64,000 nt of DNA from assembly GCA_030737835.1 (NCBI GenBank), contig JAUJYN010000028.1, positions 992,001 to 1,056,000 on the forward strand, in the 5' to 3' direction. This DNA is from Acorus gramineus (lineage: Eukaryota; Streptophyta; Magnoliopsida; Acorales; Acoraceae). The notes beneath the pieces are model-generated. The model saw nothing but the letters and a program-made list of their open reading frames with translations. It was not told the DNA's origin and searched no databases. Position numbers and translations under genes: made by a program. Below, one piece after another: positions 59,714-64,000 of this stretch (positions are counted from its first letter, which is position 1; each line of letters starts with the position of its first letter).

Positions 59714-60113
59714 CACAAATTTAATTTTAATTTCGAATGTTATTTTCATTCCAAAAAGGTCAAGATATGAGGGAAAACAATTCACATACCAGATCCAGTA
59801 GGCGTTGATTGGAGATCCAACTCCATAAAGAACAAACAATGTTTTCGAACTTCACAGGATTAAAAAATCCTATAGAGCTACAATGGTTTCACCGTATTCA
59901 AATCGGTTTTGATTTAATTTTAATTTCGAATGTTATTTTCATTCCAAAAAGGCCAAGATATGAGGGAAAACAATTCACATACCAAATCCAGTAGGCGTTG
60001 ATTGAAGATCCAACTCCATAAAGAACAAACAATATTTTTAAACTTCACAAGATTAAAAAATCCTATAGAGCTACAATGGTTTCACCGTATTCAAATCGGT
60101 TTTGATTTGATTT
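59714..60113. repeat. Tandem duplication of about 200 bp at the transposase 5' end
   Basis: Two near-identical copies (about 59714-59913 and 59914-60113) share 'aatttcgaatgttattttca', 'ccaaaaagg(t/c)caagatatg', 'ggcgttgatt' and 'cctatagagctacaatggtt'. On the minus strand each contains the same ATGGAGTTGGATCT... start followed by a GTATGTG donor-like site, so the presumed first exon of the transposase exists twice. The few differences suggest a recent duplication. Confidence 0.8.
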
Positions 60114-60239
60114 TGGTTGACGATGATCTGCAATTACATAACCTAAATGATCGGCAGTTGTAAATCTCCCCAATATGCGGTTAGGATATTAATTAATTGT
60201 GACGCAATAGTCGGATCAAATCTGTAACTGTCTAATGAT

Positions 60240-60340
60240 CCCAAAAAAACATAAAGGGTATTATGGACAATGTGTGCATGCTATGTCATGGGGCCTGGTT
60301 TAGGGCCTGTGAAATTGGGGCCTGGGAATCATGATTGATA
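60240..60340 (-). repeat. Right terminal region of the MULE
   Basis: Read on the minus strand it begins tcaatcatgattcccaggcc, then 'aggccctaaaccaggcccca' and 'catgacatagcatg', close to the left terminal region. It ends 9 bp before the small MULE at 60350, so two related elements stand almost back to back. Confidence 0.7.
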
Positions 60341-60349
60341 TATTATATA

Positions 60350-61576
60350 TATCAGTGGTGATACCCAGGCCCCAAAAAATAAGCCCCACTCATAGGCCAC
60401 ATGAGGTGTCATCATTTTATTGGTTATTTTTAATTGGTTGGTTGACTTTTCAAAAAGGGTAAAATGTCAAAATACAAATATGCCATTCATTAAAAATCTA
60501 TCCCATTAACCCAAATCCCTCCATTTTCTCTATTCGGTTATGAGTGAATTTTGAAATCCATTTATCCATTTCAAATTTTGAATTTTGAAATTCTTACCTA
60601 AATTACAATTAAAACTAAATTACACAAAAAATTATTTAAATTGTTTTAATCAAAATTCTTCTTCAAACTTATATTCTTATTATACACATTAATTTTTTTT
60701 TTTAAGAATGATATTAATTGAACATTAAAAAATTCAGGTATTTATTGTATTCAAATTTAAATAAAAAAAACATATATAGTTACTATATGAAGCAGTTATA
60801 TCAAGTACATTTCTTAAATATTTATATCTCTCACAACGATTTGTTACATTTACATAAAAACTGTTACATTTACATTTAAACAATTTATAAACAGATTCTA
60901 TTTTCAATAGTCAGTTACATTTTATAGAAAATGTCAAACACATTTTTTGTTGTGTGATACATTTAACAAATATATGTATTTGATTGTTACATTAATAAAT
61001 GTAATAAATATAAATTACTACATGCATTGAAACAAATGCAATACACGAATAAATGCTACATTTCATACTGTTACATTTATTCGATGTCAGAAATATAACA
61101 TTAACATCATACAAATCATATATAAATTAAATATAACTAACCTTAGAAACAATAGAATAAAGAAACAGAGGATTTTGAAACGCTTTGTAGCATCCTCCAT
61201 CATTTTTATCATCTCCTCCTTTCTATGTTGATCTGATCACCGCCTATAATTGACTTCTTTTGCATGTTTTAATACTCTTCATAGCTGGGTTTTTTTTTGG
61301 GAGATCTATGGAAAGTTTAGGTTGGAAGAGAAGAGACCGTCTCAATAGAAAGGTTTGATTAAAAAGAGTTTACTCGAAAGAAAGTTGTGTCCGTCCAGAC
61401 TCACCTTCACTTTTTTTTTTATTTAAAGATCTTTTTTTATTTTTTATTTAATCAATCATAATTGTCTTCTTATTTTGTGGGGATCAGTTATAAAATAAAA
61501 TAAAATAATTAACTAAGGGTATAACTGATATTACACATGCCACCTCATGGGGCCTTTGATGGGGCCTGAAAAACAT
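60350..61576. mobile_element. Non-autonomous MULE relative (1,227 bp), TSD TATTATATA
   Basis: The left end (tatcagtggtgatacccagg) is nearly the same as the large MULE's left end for over 100 bp. The right end, inverted, repeats 'caggccccatcaaaggcccc' and 'atgaggtggcat'. A 9-bp duplicate TATTATATA flanks it (60341-60349 and 61577-61585), the size MULEs make, though such AT-rich repeats can arise by chance. It has no coding sequence but carries GTTACAT/ATGTAAC repeatedly (about 60843-60880, 60903, 60982 and 61070). It looks like a cousin mobilised by the same transposase family. Confidence 0.75.
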
Positions 61577-61601
61577 TATTATATATATATATATATATAA
61601 T

Positions 61602-62050
61602 GGGATTTTTAATTTTAAGTCCTGTAAACATGTTTAAAGATCGGTCCCTCACTTTTTAATATTTCTTTTTTAGTCTCCATATTCAACCGCCTATTTGGTT
61701 TTTAGTCCCCCCGTCAAACGTCCGTTCATACACCGTTAATTTTTGAAATGTGATTTATTTTTAAGTCCCTGTAAACTATATTATTCAGTGATTAGTCCCT
61801 CCCTTCTTCATATTTTACAGGAACTGATCACTAAGTAACATAATTTGTAGGGACTGATCACTAAAATAACGTAGTTTATAGGGACATAAAAATAAAATCA
61901 CATTTTACAAATTAACGGTGTATGGACGGACGTTTGACGGAGGGACTAAAAATCAAATAGGCGGTTGAATATGGAGACTAAAAAAGAAATATGAAGAAGT
62001 GATGGACCGATGTTTAGACATGTTTACAGGGACTTAAAATTAAAAATCCC
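61602..62050. mobile_element. Foldback MITE (449 bp), TSD ATATATAAT
   Basis: The two ends are long inverted repeats of about 200 bp each: GGGATTTTTAATTTTAAGTC on the left and its complement on the right, continuing with 'agtctccatattcaaccgcc', 'gtcaaacgtccgt' and 'acaccgttaat'. A perfect 9-bp duplicate ATATATAAT flanks it (61593-61601 and 62051-62059). Nine-base duplication and long arms fit a Mutator-type MITE. It has no coding sequence. Confidence 0.85.
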
Positions 62051-62059
62051 ATATATAAT

Positions 62060-63306
62060 TTGATGACATACAATATTCTGCACAAGCTTTTCATCTGTTT
62101 TGGAGAACAGTGATAGCAGCAGTTAAACAGGGTGGGCCGGGCTCATTTGATGCCTCTCATCCTATTTTGAAGCGCTTTTTTTTTTTTTTTTTTGGTAAAG
62201 AGCTGTGTTCTTGTATAGATCTCAAAGTTATAGATATACAAAATATTGATACCAATAAAAGAAAAAAATTGCCCAAGTATCTTCTCACTACCAATATTTA
62301 ATCCATAGCATTGTTTTCTTCAATTGTTAGTCAATTGTGGAAGACCCCCTTAGCGGGGTGGTCGAGACACACCCTCTCCCAAGGAGAGGTCGGGTTCGAT
62401 TCTTACCAAAAAAAAAAAAAAATTGATTCCACTGTTCAAAAAGTCCCAATTGAAATGGTATCATGTAGAAGACAAGCAATTGTTGGTCCTCCATGCATAG
62501 GGACTTGCAAGAATTTGTCATGCATGCCAAGTTATACATTAATAACCGAAAGAGATTTGTTTGATTGAACCACCGAACCAACAATTGAAAAACATAACAA
62601 TACAATAACTGCGCTCACCGAACCTTGAATTTCTAAAAGGAAATGATAGAGTAACACAAATTCAAACATAAATCTAACTATACAAGAGCATGCCTGAAAT
62701 ATAAAATTGTGTATATATTATAAAGTTTTGTATTTTACTCATAAATATGCCATATATTCTACAACATATATACATATTCAGTGTAATGTATTTACATGAT
62801 ATAATTATGTATATAATCTACAGGTAATCAATCGCATTGAAGTAATTTTCACCTTTAATGATAAAAATAATAAAATTATGAAATTATTGAAATGCAAATA
62901 ATTTTTTAAACAGCAAAAAATTGACAAATGGTTTCGCATCAGCAATATAAATGTTTATCACTATGTATTACATCATCAAAAAAGGGAACACTATAACAAA
63001 TTAAATCATTCTAAATATTTGTTTCATTGTTTTATGTTCTCCCCATATTGGCAGTTAGACACAATCATTTCCATGAAGGATTTCATCCATACACAGGTCG
63101 ATCAAATCTAAAGCATTAAAAAAATAACATGCTTTCGGTTCATGCATATTTTATCCATGCAAAGTATACAAGAATAATGACATCCAACTAAAAATTAAAA
63201 ATTAAAGGAGAGCATACTCTTTCAAAAACGCGTCAACGCAGCCAAGTTTGAACTCCTATCATCAACACAAGTTTTAAGAGGCGTGAAGGAGAAAAACCTT
63301 ATCATC
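62060..63306. other. AT-rich host spacer with one SINE-like insertion
   Basis: Apart from the SINE-like element at 62341-62422, I see no gene in this 1.25-kb stretch. It contains a T run at about 62177-62196 and long AT-rich segments. It probably is the distal upstream region of the peroxidase gene. Confidence 0.5.
62341..62422 (+). mobile_element. Short tRNA-related SINE-like sequence
   Basis: It has a pol III A-box-like TAGCGGGGTGG (62351-62361) and a B-box-like GGTTCGATTC (62393-62402), 31 bp apart as in tRNA genes, followed by TTACC and a 16-base A run. The ends do not pair as an acceptor stem, so it is not a working tRNA gene. No long target duplicate is evident, which limits confidence. 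Confidence 0.6.
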
Positions 63307-63321
63307 AACACAAGCCATTAC

Positions 63322-63463
63322 ACTTACCCACCTGTTTATTGGCGATTATTCGAAAGAATTTTTCGTGGAACCGGGGCAAACAGGCGGAGATAGCCTTCTT
63401 AACTCAACTGTAAGGTCAGCCATGGAGATCCCTCCGATATCAAAAAAAAAAAAAAAAAAAAAA
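63322..63463 (+). mobile_element. SINE-like retroposon with poly(A) and 15-bp TSD
   Basis: A 142-bp insert ending in a run of A's (about 63442-63463) is flanked by AACACAAGCCATTAC at 63307-63321 and 63464-63478. A long variable duplicate plus a terminal A run is the hallmark of LINE-mediated insertion. I see no clear A or B box, so it may be a truncated SINE or another short retroposed transcript. It lies just upstream of the peroxidase TATA box, so it may alter that promoter. Confidence 0.75.
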
Positions 63464-63488
63464 AACACAAGCCATTACGTTCTTGAAC

Positions 63489-63500
63489 CTCTATATAAAG
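63489..63500 (+). promoter_or_regulatory. TATA box of the peroxidase gene
   Basis: CTCTATATAAAGAG lies about 80-90 bp before the ATG at 63577, a typical plant distance. A CT-rich stretch ('cgtccctctcc') follows, as is common around plant transcription starts. The SINE-like insert ends about 25 bp upstream. Confidence 0.7.
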
Positions 63501-63576
63501 AGTCGTCCCTCTCCAAGTTTTTCTTTCATCACAAACAAACAAGGAGAATTAGTGAGTCATACAAAGACAAATAGAT

Positions 63577-63785
63577 ATGGCTTCCTCATCAGCAAAGATT
63601 CTCTCACTGTCTCTTCTTGCACTTCTCATATGTTCTTCCCATGCACAGCTCTCTCCAACCTTTTATTCACTTCATGTCCTAAGTTGCTTTCAATCGTCCG
63701 TTCCACGATGTCGCAAGCCGTCAACAAAGAGCGTCGGATGGGCGCCTCGATCCTTCGTTTGTTCTTCCATGATTGCTTTGTTAAT
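63577..63785 (+). pseudogene. Class III peroxidase, first exon, with a frame change
   Basis: The ATG opens a classic secretion signal ([20 protein letters not shown]) followed by AQLSPTFYS, the mature start typical of class III peroxidases. These are secreted heme enzymes that use hydrogen peroxide on phenolics and act in the cell wall. The rest of the exon is in another frame: [16 protein letters not shown], then [17 protein letters not shown] with the distal Arg and catalytic His, ending at a GTACTC donor-like site at 63786, the usual first intron position. One base appears to be missing near 63670, between FYS and CPK. So this is a pseudogene, a mutant allele, or a sequencing error. Later exons would lie beyond the window. 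Confidence 0.85.
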
Positions 63786-64000
63786 GTACTCACAAATTCA
63801 ATTAGACCTTTTTTCTTTGGTGTTTGTGAACAAGTTATAGATAGAATGTTTTATACTAAACTGCTCCCTTCACAGAAATACTAAATAGCCAATGTAACAC
63901 TCTAATAACATTATGTAGAGAAAAAGTTACATTCAGTCGTCTATACCTGTTGTTTGAGGTTATATGGATTTGTATATATGAGAATTACTTCTTTAATACA
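63786..64000 (+). other. Probable first intron of the peroxidase gene
   Basis: AT-rich sequence follows the donor-like GTACTC. No peroxidase exon 2 sequence (GCDGS-type motif) appears before the window ends, so the intron either continues or the gene is truncated. I see no other feature. Confidence 0.5.

Larger units (their letters stand above)
41079..59826 (-). pseudogene. MULE transposase gene, FAR1/FHY3-like, interrupted
   Basis: Coding pieces on the minus strand, in order: a short first exon (about 59826-59790), a FAR1-type zinc-finger exon (about 59310-59055 and 52870-52680; Cys in FSLACCRNGK and SGCGARIN, His in VLGHNHHLSP), the transposase core (52665-52153; first Asp in FDSTYLTNKY, second in IVTDQ), an exon at 42384-42295 (HRLCVWHIMKK), and a last exon 42137-41079 with TTQRSESMNAFF, which carries the likely acidic catalytic residue, and a SWIM zinc finger (CVCC...CRHCIKVL). 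This is the complete domain order of FAR1-related MULE transposases, which bind terminal repeats and cut and paste the element. Two LTR clusters interrupt exons and a one-base frame change lies near 52665, so it is inactive. The motif residues are otherwise intact, pointing to recent loss. Confidence 0.85.
31923..60340. mobile_element. Autonomous-type Mutator-like element (MULE), about 9.2 kb without inserts
   Basis: The left end (tcagtggtgatagctaggcc) and the inverted right end at about 60240-60340 share an 'aggccccaa...aggcccc..catgA' pattern, giving imperfect terminal inverted repeats. Between them are two convergent genes: a Ulp1-type protease gene (+, 32271-40379) and a FAR1/MULE transposase gene (-, 59826-41079). 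This gene pair matches plant MULEs that carry a Ulp1-like gene. Three LTR clusters are inserted (36823-40123, 42385-52147, 52871-59049); removing them leaves about 9.2 kb. Both flanks are AT-rich, so I could not fix a convincing target duplication. Confidence 0.85.

Noticed and set aside
62160-62230. A second, inverted SINE marked by the T run
   Set aside because: The run is preceded (inverted) by TTTACC as in the other SINE-like element, but I find no box sequences or target duplicate.
62341-62422. A working tRNA gene
   Set aside because: A- and B-box-like sequences are well spaced, but the ends do not pair as an acceptor stem and a long A run follows, which fits a SINE.

Overview
This is plant nuclear DNA, most likely from a flowering plant and probably a eudicot. 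The signs are a class III peroxidase first exon, a Mutator-like transposon (MULE) with a FAR1-type transposase, and a Ty3/gypsy retrotransposon primed by initiator-Met tRNA. I cannot name the species. The window is intergenic transposon sediment with little host DNA: a possible gene 5' end (14,621-15,183 plus 31,805-31,912) and the stretch from 62,060 to the right edge, which ends in the peroxidase exon.

Layout. 1-4,698: AT-rich remains of one Ty3/gypsy-like element on the minus strand (LTR, polypurine tract, non-coding interior with hairpin repeats). 4,699-14,620: LTR fragments of a second, dominant family with two complete solo LTRs nested inside. 15,189-31,799: one member of that family that still has an internal region (5' LTR, primer-binding site, gag, protease, 3' LTR, 5-bp target duplication CAACC); three more LTR copies sit inside it like Russian dolls. 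About 31,923-60,340: a MULE of roughly 9.2 kb once six nested LTRs are subtracted. It has two convergent genes, a Ulp1-like protease gene (+) and a FAR1/MULE transposase gene (-), and a short motif, ATGTAAC, scattered through its non-coding DNA. 60,350-61,576: a small non-coding MULE relative with related ends and the same motif. 61,602-62,050: a foldback MITE with a 9-bp target duplication. 62,060-64,000: host spacer, two SINE-like insertions and the peroxidase exon.

The dominant LTR family is the main feature. Its LTRs are unusually long (about 2.7-3.5 kb), start TGTTATATATG and end GGCGTGACA. Nine are solo LTRs with recognisable 5-bp target duplications, another lies inside a truncated one, and they are nested up to four levels deep on both strands. 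Shared LTR parts, in order, are a TATA box near base 270, a perfect palindrome near base 400, a GTAAGC donor-like site, a GC-rich low-complexity block of up to about 1 kb, a 36-nt block with splice-like borders, a two-stem hairpin with compensatory changes, a G-rich module repeated one to three times that ends in a second covarying hairpin, and an acidic-peptide-like block behind a splice-acceptor-like site. Two observations deserve most attention: the structured, possibly spliced LTR leader, and the MULE's dispersed motif beside its Ulp1-type gene, which recalls the sequence-specific anti-silencing systems of Arabidopsis VANDAL elements.
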